Assembly: GCA_022730285.1 (NCBI GenBank) | Contig: DZCQ01000029.1 | Span: forward strand, 1-12,023 | Direction of reading: 5' to 3' | Origin: Flavobacterium psychrophilum | Lineage (GTDB): Bacteria > Bacteroidota > Bacteroidia > Flavobacteriales > Flavobacteriaceae | Length of the DNA: 12,023 nucleotides | Position numbers and translations under genes: made by a program | Shown: positions 1-5,952 of the stretch, piece by piece | Layout of the letters: each line of letters starts with the position of its first letter | How positions within the stretch are numbered: position 1 is the first letter of the stretch | The notes under the pieces: model-generated | Databases searched by the model: none | Told to the model about the DNA's origin: nothing | Seen by the model: only the letters and a program-made list of their open reading frames with translations

Positions 1-665
1 AGCACCGTTCGTCCTTCGCCTTTGCTAATATCGCCCATTTTGCCCAAGCATTTTTTTTGAAATTCGGCATCTCCCACGGCAAGCACCTCATCTACTATTA
101 AAATTTCACTTTCCAAGTGTGCAGCAACGGCAAAAGCAAGTCTTACATACATTCCTGAGGAATAGCGTTTTACAGGCGTATCAATATAACGTTCTACCCC
201 CGAGAAATCCACAATTTCGTCAAACTTGCGTTTTATTTCGGCTTTTCGCATCCCCAAAATGGCTCCGTTTAAATAAATATTTTCTCTTCCCGATAATTCA
301 GGATGAAAACCTGTGCCTACTTCGAGTAAACTTGCCACACGTCCTTGTACTTTAATGCTTCCCGTAGTAGGGCTGGTAACTCGGCTTAACAATTTTAATA
401 AAGTGCTTTTTCCTGCTCCGTTTCTCCCAATAATGCCTACTGCATCGCCTTGTTCTATGTTGAAATTAATATCCTTTAAACTCCAAACAATATCGCTGGT
501 GCCTTTTATAGTTCTATCGTTAGTTTGTCCTATTTTTAAAAAAGGATCTTCTTTTCCTAAAATTTTGGTAACAAAAAATCGCTCCAAATCTCTGGAAATG
601 GTTCCAGTTCCTATTTGTCCTAGTTGATAGGCTTTGGATAAATTTTCTACTTGTATAGCGGTCAT
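1..665 (-). CDS. Polysaccharide ABC transporter ATP-binding protein (Wzt-like), 3' end outside window
   Basis: This is the nucleotide-binding subunit of an ABC-2 exporter for lipid-linked polysaccharide (O-antigen, capsule or teichoic-acid type), acting at the cytoplasmic face of the inner membrane with the permease encoded upstream. The visible 221 residues contain, in order, an N-terminal segment with a roughly 30-residue insertion before the first core strand, as in Wzt/TagH proteins; Walker A GRNGAGKST at residues 80-88; the ABC signature YSSGM at 168-172; and Walker B LIVDEV ending in D192-E193. The start ATG at 665 overlaps the last codon of the preceding S23-family reading frame (ATGA), which suggests translational coupling. 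The reading frame leaves the window on the left, so I cannot tell whether it carries the C-terminal carbohydrate-binding domain of some Wzt proteins. Bases 1-300 are 41% GC by my count, against 28% in a feoB stretch. The ABC family is certain; the substrate is inferred. Confidence 0.93.
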   Translation of the reverse strand, partial: MTAIQVENLSKAYQLGQIGTGTISRDLERFFVTKILGKEDPFLKIGQTNDRTIKGTSDIVWSLKDINFNIEQGDAVGIIGRNGAGKSTLLKLLSRVTSPTTGSIKVQGRVASLLEVGTGFHPELSGRENIYLNGAILGMRKAEIKRKFDEIVDFSGVERYIDTPVKRYSSGMYVRLAFAVAAHLESEILIVDEVLAVGDAEFQKKCLGKMGDISKGEGRTV

Positions 666-1045
666 TGAGGTTGAGATTGAGATTTCAGTGATTTCATAAT
701 TTTGTTCAGTTCGAAAATAATCGAATCTATATTATTTGTTATTTCTTGATTTTTTTTCGTTAAAATAAGTCATTTTTTTCCGTAAATTAAATGATTTTTA
801 GTCTCAAATGCACTCCCTCTTGAATAAATATAAAATTTTATTTTATCTAAAATAAAACTTCTGCCAAATCCTTCCGCTATATTTGCACTTATAGACAACG
901 CAGAACGTCTAATTTGACTCGTTAAACCATGGTCTTCCGAACGAGGTAAAGGTACTGTTATTTCAAAAACAGATGTTGCAACATTCATTGCAGTTTTCCA
1001 TACATTCATATCTTCAAAAGCTGTAAATGCCATTTGTATTTTCAT
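662..1045 (-). pseudogene. Four-helix-bundle protein (S23 / 23S rRNA intervening-sequence protein family) with in-frame TGA
   Basis: The first 91 codons (770-1045) encode a clear S23-type four-helix-bundle protein, with FEDMNVW near residues 10-16, the family core GLTSQIRR..SISANIAEGFGR at 40-62, and a third helix containing SRGSAFE at 75-81. An in-frame TGA at 770-772 then stops translation. The same frame continues past it for 35 codons, including a good fourth helix (IDSIIFELNKIMKSLK), and ends in a TGA at 662-664 that overlaps the wzt-like ATG. The total of 127 codons matches the usual family length of about 120. The region around the stop has an A7 run (773-779) and an A8 run (750-757). 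Gaining one A in the first and losing one in the second would replace the junction with GKKMTYFNEKNQEI, which reads more like the family. So this is a nonsense mutant, a doubly frameshifted gene, a sequencing error, or a gene read through by slippage. The family's cellular function is unknown. Confidence 0.82.
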
Positions 1046-1091
1046 TGTCCCTTTAATTGTTTCTTAACTCATTCTCATCCTTAACCTCATT
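664..1091. repeat. Imperfect inverted repeats flanking the S23-family gene
   Basis: Bases 664-685 and the reverse complement of 1070-1091 match at 16 of 22 positions, sharing a TGAGGTT core followed by AG and TGAGA blocks. The two arms bracket the S23-family gene almost exactly, and the left arm includes the start codon of the wzt-like gene. Both arms are low-complexity G/A-rich sequence, so chance similarity is a real possibility. If genuine, they would mark the ends of a small inserted cassette. Confidence 0.35.
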
Positions 1092-1098
1092 CTTAGCC
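1046..1098 (-). other. Short gap between wzm-like gene and S23-family gene, with G/A-rich repeat
   Basis: This 53-bp gap holds a purine-rich stretch on the minus strand at 1068-1091, built from repeated GAGGTTAAG/GATGAG/AATGAG units, followed by the A-rich leader of the S23-family gene. I see no convincing -7 element, so the S23-family gene and the wzt-like gene are probably transcribed with the permease gene upstream. Confidence 0.5.
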
Positions 1099-1956
1099 CT
1101 AAATCGTATCTACAAAATTTTTCTCGGTTTTGTTAAATATTACCACCCCTAAAAACAAGACAATTAGCGTGAATATAGCGGAGTAGCCTATGGACCAAAT
1201 TGTAAATTCGCCTTTCCCTAAAAATGCGTATCGGAAAGCTTCTATAATACCCGTCATTGGATTGAGTTCTATATATTTTTTGTAGGTTTTTGGCGCAGCA
1301 CTTAAAGGATAAATTACGGTTGTTGTGTACATTAATAATTGAACTCCAAATGTGATTAAGAAAGTTAAATCTTTATATTTTGTGGTTACTGCGGTGATGA
1401 TTAAGCCCATTCCTAATCCTAAAAAAGCCATTAGCAACACTAAAATTGGAAAGAAAAAAATAGCTTTGCTAAAATGAAAACTAGCACTCATGTCAGAAAA
1501 AAAGTAATAGTATCCCATCATTATCAATAATAAAATAAGTTGCACCCCAAAACGAACTAAATTGCTAGCCACAATGCTTAACGGCATAATCAATCTCGGA
1601 AAATACACCTTTCCAAAAATATTGGCATTATCTTTAAATACTGTGCTAGTTTTGGTTAAACAATCTGCAAAATAATTCCAAGCGGTTATTCCTGTTAAAT
1701 AAAAAAGTTGTTGTGGTAAACCATCGGTGCTTATTTTGGCTAAATTTCCAAACACAAAAGTATAAACAATAGTTGTGAACAACGGCTGAATAAAAAACCA
1801 CAAAGGTCCTAAAATAGTTTGTTTATAAAAGCTTACAAAATCTCGCTTTACAAACATTAATAACAAATCTCTGTACCGCCATAAATCTTTAAAGCTTATA
1901 TCCAAAAGAGAGGTTTTGCCCTCTATTACTAAATCCCAATTTTCTTTTTTTTTCAT
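1099..1956 (-). CDS. Polysaccharide ABC transporter permease (Wzm-like, ABC-2 family)
   Basis: This is the integral inner-membrane subunit that would form the export channel for a lipid-linked polysaccharide together with the Wzt-like ATPase encoded downstream. The 285 residues match the usual permease length of about 260-290. An amphipathic N-terminal coupling region leads into the family motif FYKQTILGPLWFFIQP at residues 43-58, the equivalent of RYKQTVLGPLW in Wzm/TagG/KpsM proteins. About six hydrophobic segments follow, near 50-72, 83-100, 125-152, 165-190, 197-218 and 255-275, with the conserved ELNPMTGIIEAFRY between the last two. The start ATG lies after a TAGGTTTG -7-like element (1967-1974), which would give a very short leader. 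Translation ends at TAG. The gene is divergent from the PHP-type phosphatase gene. The family is secure; the transported glycan is not known from the sequence. Confidence 0.93.
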   Translation of the reverse strand: MKKKENWDLVIEGKTSLLDISFKDLWRYRDLLLMFVKRDFVSFYKQTILGPLWFFIQPLFTTIVYTFVFGNLAKISTDGLPQQLFYLTGITAWNYFADCLTKTSTVFKDNANIFGKVYFPRLIMPLSIVASNLVRFGVQLILLLIMMGYYYFFSDMSASFHFSKAIFFFPILVLLMAFLGLGMGLIITAVTTKYKDLTFLITFGVQLLMYTTTVIYPLSAAPKTYKKYIELNPMTGIIEAFRYAFLGKGEFTIWSIGYSAIFTLIVLFLGVVIFNKTEKNFVDTI

Positions 1957-2091
1957 TGTAAAAATTCAAACCTAATATTTTATTTTTGCTTGTAATTCAC
2001 TCCATACAGAAAATGTATTAAGCAAGAATATTCTAAATTTATCTTAACATTCGCACAAAGTAACAGTATTTTTATTTATTTTAGACAACTA

Positions 2092-2131
2092 ATTTAATGA
2101 AAAATACACTATTTAATGAAAATTTAATAAA
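2092..2131 (+). repeat. Direct repeats ATTTAATGAAAA upstream of phosphatase promoter
   Basis: ATTTAATGAAAA occurs exactly at 2092-2103 and 2111-2122, and a degraded third copy (ATTTAATAAA) lies at 2122-2131. The cluster ends about 19 bp before the -7 element at 2150. The position would suit a binding site for a transcription activator or repressor, but the region is so AT-rich that the repeat may be incidental. Confidence 0.4.
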
Positions 2132-2149
2132 CAATTTTGCCATTTTAGG

Positions 2150-2157
2150 TATATTTG
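2150..2157 (+). promoter_or_regulatory. Bacteroidota-type -7 element TATATTTG for phosphatase gene
   Basis: TATATTTG fits the Bacteroidota consensus TAnnTTTG and lies 22 bp before the GTG start. No TTTG is present at the expected -33 spacing; the best candidate is TTTA at 2123-2126, 23 bp upstream. A TTTG at 2136 is too close to serve as -33. Confidence 0.5.
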
Positions 2158-2179
2158 CAGAAATATTTAAACTACTCTC

Positions 2180-2923
2180 GTGCTATCGTTTTTAAAACCC
2201 GCTGTTACCTTAAAAGATTTAATTCCTGATAATCATATTGATATACATTCTCACTTACTTCCAAATATTGATGATGGAGCTACAAGTATAGAAAATAGTT
2301 TGTATTTAATTTCGTCTTTACAGAGTATTGGAATTTCTCAATTTATTACTACTCCTCACACTTTTAATGGTGTTTGGGACAACACAATGCAACAAATTAA
2401 GAGGGTGGAATTAGAAACTACGACTAAACTGTCTGATATGGGTTTTGCTACAAATATGAAAGCCGCTTCAGAATATTTGCTAGACGATCATTTTGTTTCG
2501 TTATTCCAGAAGAATGAAATATTAACCTTAAAAGACACGTATGTTTTAGTAGAAATGTCTTATATTAATGCTCCAGTTCAGTTATATGATATTTTATTTG
2601 AAATGCAAGTTGCTGGTTACAAGCCTGTTTTAGCACATCCAGAACGGTATAATTTTTACCATCAAAATTTTGAACAATATAACAAACTAAAAAATGCAGG
2701 TTGTTTGTTTCAATTAAATTTGTTATCAACAGTTGGTTACTATGGCAAGAGTGTTGCCGATACTGCAAAAAAATTACTTTCCAAAGGGCTAATAGATTTT
2801 GTTGGCACCGATGTACACCATCAAAAACACATAGAATCTTTTGACAAAAAAGTTATGATTAAAGATTTGCAACCTCTTAAAGATGCCTGTAGTAACAATC
2901 AATTTTTTAAATATACCGATTAA
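2180..2923 (+). CDS. PHP-fold tyrosine-protein phosphatase, CpsB/CapC/YwqE type
   Basis: This is a metal-dependent protein tyrosine phosphatase of the polymerase-and-histidinol-phosphatase (PHP) fold. In characterised relatives it dephosphorylates the BY-kinase that controls capsule or exopolysaccharide chain assembly. The 247 residues match the family length. Metal-binding motifs are visible: DIHSHLLPNIDDGA at residues 21-34 (H23, H25), TPH at 58-60, SEYLLD with E98, AHPER at 152-156 (H153) and GTDVHH at 209-214 (D211, H213). The start is GTG: an in-frame TAA lies 10 bp upstream, no ATG lies between, and the translated N-terminus MLSFLK resembles relatives. The gene is divergent from the Wzm-like permease gene, supporting a polysaccharide role, although no kinase gene is in view. 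The 3' end faces pruA across a strong hairpin. Family confidence is high; the specific substrate is inferred. Confidence 0.93.
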   Translation: MLSFLKPAVTLKDLIPDNHIDIHSHLLPNIDDGATSIENSLYLISSLQSIGISQFITTPHTFNGVWDNTMQQIKRVELETTTKLSDMGFATNMKAASEYLLDDHFVSLFQKNEILTLKDTYVLVEMSYINAPVQLYDILFEMQVAGYKPVLAHPERYNFYHQNFEQYNKLKNAGCLFQLNLLSTVGYYGKSVADTAKKLLSKGLIDFVGTDVHHQKHIESFDKKVMIKDLQPLKDACSNNQFFKYTD

Positions 2924-3151
2924 CTTATTGACATACAGGTAGTTATTTAAGTTAGTCGAAAGTTTTAAAGTCGTAAAGTTAAAAGTGTTAAAATTAATTT
3001 AAATAATTAAAAATCAATATTTTATGTAATTTTTGGTATAATGGACAATACGATATTATATCGTTTGGACAACTTAATTTTGAATATGCCTCAAACAAAT
3101 AGGGATAAAACACTGATTTTATCCCTATTTGTTCATTTGTTTTAACATAGA
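2924..3151. other. Convergent intergenic region
   Basis: This 228-bp region separates the ends of two convergent genes. Apart from the hairpin at 3094-3133 it holds AT-rich sequence, including AAGT/GTTAAA-rich stuttering near 2950-3000 and a small palindrome, ACGATA...TATCGT, around 3050-3064. I see no convincing gene in it. Confidence 0.6.
3094..3133. terminator. Bidirectional hairpin terminator with perfect 17-bp stem
   Basis: Arms 3094-3110 (AACAAATAGGGATAAAA) and 3117-3133 are exact reverse complements around a 6-base loop, CACTGA. The stem ends at the loop in A/T tracts, and it lies between the stops of the plus-strand phosphatase gene and minus-strand pruA, only 18 bp from the pruA stop. 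The symmetry and position suit termination from both directions, although neither side has a long uninterrupted U tract. Confidence 0.85.
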
Positions 3152-4777
3152 TCATCCTAAAAAGGGATATCTGTAATCGATTGGAGTTACAAAGGTTTCT
3201 TTAATAGTTCTTGCCGAAACCCATCTTAGTAAGTTTAAGGCAGAACCTGCTTTATCATTCGTTCCAGACCCTCTTGCTCCTCCAAATGGTTGCATTCCTA
3301 CCACTGCACCTGTTGGTTTATCATTTATATAAAAATTTCCTGCTGCATTTTGTAATGCAATTGTAGCTTCTTCTATGGCGTATCTGTCTTGACTAAAAAC
3401 TGCTCCTGTTAGTGCATATTCTGAGGTGGAATCTACTAGTTGTAAAGTTTCTTTCCAATTTTTATCATCATACACATAAATTGTCATAATTGGTCCAAAA
3501 AGTTCCGTTTCCATTGTGGAATAATGGGGATTTGTAGTTACAATAACTGTTGGTTCAATAAAATATCCTACCGCTTTGTCATAACCACCGCCTACAATAA
3601 TTTCGGCTTCTGTATCTTTTTTAGCTTGTTCAATATAGCTTGTTAATTTATCGAAAGAAGCCTCGGTAATAACTGCAGTGATGAAATTGCTAAAATCTTC
3701 AGGAGTTCCCATTTTCATGGATTTTATATCTGTTATTAGCAAATTTTTAAGCTCTTCCCACATACTTTTTGGGATATAGGCTCTGGAAGCTGCAGAGCAT
3801 TTTTGACCTTGGTATTCAAAGGCTCCACGAGATATTCCTGTTACTACCTGTTTAATATTTGCAGTTGGGTGTGCAATAATAAAATCTTTTCCACCAGTTT
3901 CTCCAACAATTCTTGGATACGATTTGTATTTGTTAATATTTTCTCCAATTTTTGTCCATATAGAATTAAATACTGCTGTAGAGCCTGTAAAATGCACTCC
4001 AGCAAGATATGGTGAGTCTAAAAGTACTTGGCTAATCATAGATGAATTTCCCATAACCATATTAATTACTCCATCTGGCAATCCTGCTTCTTTAAATACT
4101 TGCATTATTATATTAGCAGAATACACTTGTGTTGCTGCTGGTTTCCAAACGACTACATTTCCCATTAATGCAGCACTAGATGGTAAATTTCCAGCAATTG
4201 CAGTAAAATTAAATGGGGTAATAGCATACACAAAACCTTCTAGCGGACGATATTCTATTCTATTCCAAACATCATTATTGGATTTTGGTTGATTTTCATA
4301 TATTTCGGTCATAAACTGCACGTTATATCTTAAAAAATCAATAAGTTCGCAAGAAGCATCTATTTCTGCTTGGTAAATGTTTTTAGACTGAGCAATCATT
4401 GTAGCTGCATTAATTTTAGCTCGATATGGTCCTGCAATTAATTCGGCAGCTTTTAAAAAGATGGCAGCTCTTTGTTCCCAGGCCATAGTAGCCCATTTGG
4501 TTCTACTTTCTAGGGCGGTTGTAATGGCTTGTTCTATGTGTGTTTTTTCGGCATTATGAAAGCTTCCTACTGTATGCTGGTGGTTGTGTGGTGCAACCAT
4601 TGCAGAAGTATTTCCTGTTTTAATTTCTTGATTTCCTATGTAAAGAGGCACTTCTACCTTTGCGTTCCACATTTTTTGATACTCTTTTAAGACTGCTTCT
4701 TTTTCAGGAGAGTTAGGAGTATAAGATTTTACAGGTTCATTAACTGCTTTGGGTATATTAAAAAATCCTTTTAACAT
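3152..4777 (-). CDS. pruA: L-glutamate gamma-semialdehyde (delta-1-pyrroline-5-carboxylate) dehydrogenase
   Basis: This cytoplasmic enzyme oxidises glutamate gamma-semialdehyde, the open form of pyrroline-5-carboxylate, to glutamate with NAD+, the second step of proline catabolism. The 541 residues match the monofunctional long P5CDH type (about 540 residues), also found in mitochondria, rather than bifunctional PutA. Aldehyde dehydrogenase hallmarks are all present: PFNF with catalytic N190, WKPA with K212, the cofactor-loop GSTAVF at 265-270, GETGGKDF at 292-299 with general base E293, and GQKCSA at 324-329 with nucleophile C327. ETELFGP follows further on. The start ATG is 33 bp downstream of a TATTTTTG -7 element, so the gene probably has its own promoter although a same-strand dehydrogenase gene ends 50 bp upstream. 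A proline dehydrogenase gene is not in the window. The gene ends at the shared hairpin. Confidence 0.96.
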   Translation of the reverse strand: MLKGFFNIPKAVNEPVKSYTPNSPEKEAVLKEYQKMWNAKVEVPLYIGNQEIKTGNTSAMVAPHNHQHTVGSFHNAEKTHIEQAITTALESRTKWATMAWEQRAAIFLKAAELIAGPYRAKINAATMIAQSKNIYQAEIDASCELIDFLRYNVQFMTEIYENQPKSNNDVWNRIEYRPLEGFVYAITPFNFTAIAGNLPSSAALMGNVVVWKPAATQVYSANIIMQVFKEAGLPDGVINMVMGNSSMISQVLLDSPYLAGVHFTGSTAVFNSIWTKIGENINKYKSYPRIVGETGGKDFIIAHPTANIKQVVTGISRGAFEYQGQKCSAASRAYIPKSMWEELKNLLITDIKSMKMGTPEDFSNFITAVITEASFDKLTSYIEQAKKDTEAEIIVGGGYDKAVGYFIEPTVIVTTNPHYSTMETELFGPIMTIYVYDDKNWKETLQLVDSTSEYALTGAVFSQDRYAIEEATIALQNAAGNFYINDKPTGAVVGMQPFGGARGSGTNDKAGSALNLLRWVSARTIKETFVTPIDYRYPFLG

Positions 4778-4809
4778 TGTTTTTTATTTTAATTGTTGAT
4801 AGAATTATA

Positions 4810-4817
4810 CAAAAATA
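4810..4817 (-). promoter_or_regulatory. Bacteroidota-type -7 element TATTTTTG for pruA
   Basis: On the minus strand the 50-bp gap before pruA contains TATTTTTG, an exact TAnnTTTG match, 33 bp upstream of the ATG. No TTTG sits at a proper -33 distance, so the match is half of a promoter. It supports independent transcription of pruA. Confidence 0.5.
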
Positions 4818-4827
4818 CAAACAAATT

Positions 4828-5781
4828 TTATATTATGGAATAGTTTTGTTTTATTTTAGAGGCAATTGTAAATGCTAATTTTTCTTTGCTTTCCAATGTC
4901 CAACCTGCAATATGTGGAGATAATAGAACATTTTTGGCTTCTAATAAATATTGGAATGCTTCTGGCTTTTCGCCTTCAAAAAGTGTTTCAAATGATAGCT
5001 TTTCATATTCGAAAACATCTAACCCTGCACCTTTAATTTTTTTAGATTTTAATGCGTTTACTAAATCGCTGGTTACAATATTATTTCCTCGTGAGGTATT
5101 GAATATCCAAAAATCTTTTTGAAACGATTGAATAAAAGCCGTGTTAATCATTTTGTCTGTTTCGGGAGTCCATGGAATGTGTAAGCTGAGTACATCGGTT
5201 TTTTGTTGTAATTCTTGGAGGCTTACTTGGGTTGCATTTTCATCTCCTTTGTTAGGTAAAATGTCAAAACAAATTATATTTACATCAAATCCTTTTAGTT
5301 TTTTGGCAAATGCTTTGCCCATATTTCCGTAGCCTATTATTCCAACTGTTTTCCCGTCTAGTTCAATGCCTCTGTTGCTTTCTCTATTCCAATGTCCGTT
5401 TCTTATTTCTAAATCTGCTTGGTTTAAGTTGTTAAATACGGAAAGTATCATGCCAAGAGTATGTTCTGCTACGGCATTGCTGTTACCTTCGGGAGCTGCA
5501 ATTAGCTTTATACCTTTTAGATTTGCATATTCGCAGTCAATGCTCTCTAAGCCAGCGCCTACTCGGGCTATAAATTGTAAATTTTTTGCTTTGTCTATAA
5601 ATTTTTTGTCTATTTTGAATCTGCTTCTAATTACAATTCCTTGATAGTTTTCAATTTTATCTTCTACTCTGTCTTTGGTAGAAGTATAATCTTCATGATT
5701 TGTAAATCCTGTTTTTTCTAATTCTTGTAATAATAACGGATGGTTATTGTCTAAGTGTAGTACATTAATGTTTTTTTTCAT
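4828..5781 (-). CDS. D-isomer-specific 2-hydroxyacid dehydrogenase (NAD-dependent, SerA-like)
   Basis: This is a cytoplasmic NAD(P)-dependent oxidoreductase interconverting a D-2-hydroxyacid and the 2-oxoacid. The 317 residues form the catalytic plus Rossmann domains without the C-terminal ACT regulatory domain of long 3-phosphoglycerate dehydrogenases. The Rossmann motif GYGNMG is at residues 150-155, with an acidic residue at the end of the next strand (D173 in CFD). The catalytic triad of the family is visible as R231 (NTSRGN), E260 (DVFEYE) and H290 (SPHIAGW). The N-terminal half has VGAGLESID at 74-82. SerA is the nearest named relative, but without serC beside it the physiological substrate remains open; glyoxylate/hydroxypyruvate or D-lactate type activity is equally possible. 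The gene lies 48 bp after the feo-linked peptide and 50 bp before pruA on the same strand. I see no strong promoter directly upstream. Confidence 0.88.
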   Translation of the reverse strand: MKKNINVLHLDNNHPLLLQELEKTGFTNHEDYTSTKDRVEDKIENYQGIVIRSRFKIDKKFIDKAKNLQFIARVGAGLESIDCEYANLKGIKLIAAPEGNSNAVAEHTLGMILSVFNNLNQADLEIRNGHWNRESNRGIELDGKTVGIIGYGNMGKAFAKKLKGFDVNIICFDILPNKGDENATQVSLQELQQKTDVLSLHIPWTPETDKMINTAFIQSFQKDFWIFNTSRGNNIVTSDLVNALKSKKIKGAGLDVFEYEKLSFETLFEGEKPEAFQYLLEAKNVLLSPHIAGWTLESKEKLAFTIASKIKQNYSII

Positions 5782-5829
5782 CTAAAAAAAGGAATTATAA
5801 CGATAAAAATTAAATTTATTTTTTTAATG

Positions 5830-5952
5830 TTATTTGCAATCGCAATTATTGGAACATTTTCCTTTGTTTTTTTTCTTTTTGTTAAAAAAAAGATTTATCA
5901 AATAAAAAATTGAAATAAATAAGAGTGCAAAAGCAATTATTTGTTGTGTCAT
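5830..5952 (-). CDS. FeoB-associated Cys-rich membrane protein, 40 residues
   Basis: This small membrane peptide is encoded directly after feoB and belongs by architecture and position to the FeoB-associated Cys-rich proteins common in Bacteroidota. Residues 3-23 form one hydrophobic helix, followed by a lysine cluster (NKKKKNKGK) and a C-terminal Cys motif with C33, C37 and C39 (CSNNCDC). The lysines predict a cytoplasmic tail by the positive-inside rule, placing the cysteines where they could meet Fe2+ or the FeoB G-domain. The ATG shares its A with the feoB stop codon (TAATG, 1-base overlap), so its translation is probably coupled to feoB. A longer reading starting at 6036 is possible but would overlap the end of feoB and has no family resemblance in its first 28 residues. 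The role in iron transport is inferred. Confidence 0.85.
   Translation of the reverse strand: MTQQIIAFALLFISIFYLINLFFNKKKKNKGKCSNNCDCK

Larger units (their letters stand above)
1957..2179. promoter_or_regulatory. Divergent intergenic region between wzm-like and phosphatase genes
   Basis: This 223-bp AT-rich interval has no plausible gene and contains outward-facing candidate promoters: TAGGTTTG on the minus strand (1967-1974) and TATATTTG on the plus strand (2150-2157). Between them is a cluster of direct repeats (2092-2131). It is probably the shared control region of the exporter operon and the phosphatase gene. Confidence 0.6.

Noticed and set aside
3041..3145. A 34-codon plus-strand ORF (start ATGGACAAT) in the convergent gap
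   Set aside because: It runs through both arms of the terminator hairpin, has no recognisable family features and lacks a clear promoter.
3803..4292. Plus-strand ORFs opposite pruA, and similar ones opposite feoB, the dehydrogenase and the wzt-like gene
   Set aside because: They are antisense shadows of strongly recognised genes and show no family motifs or own promoters.
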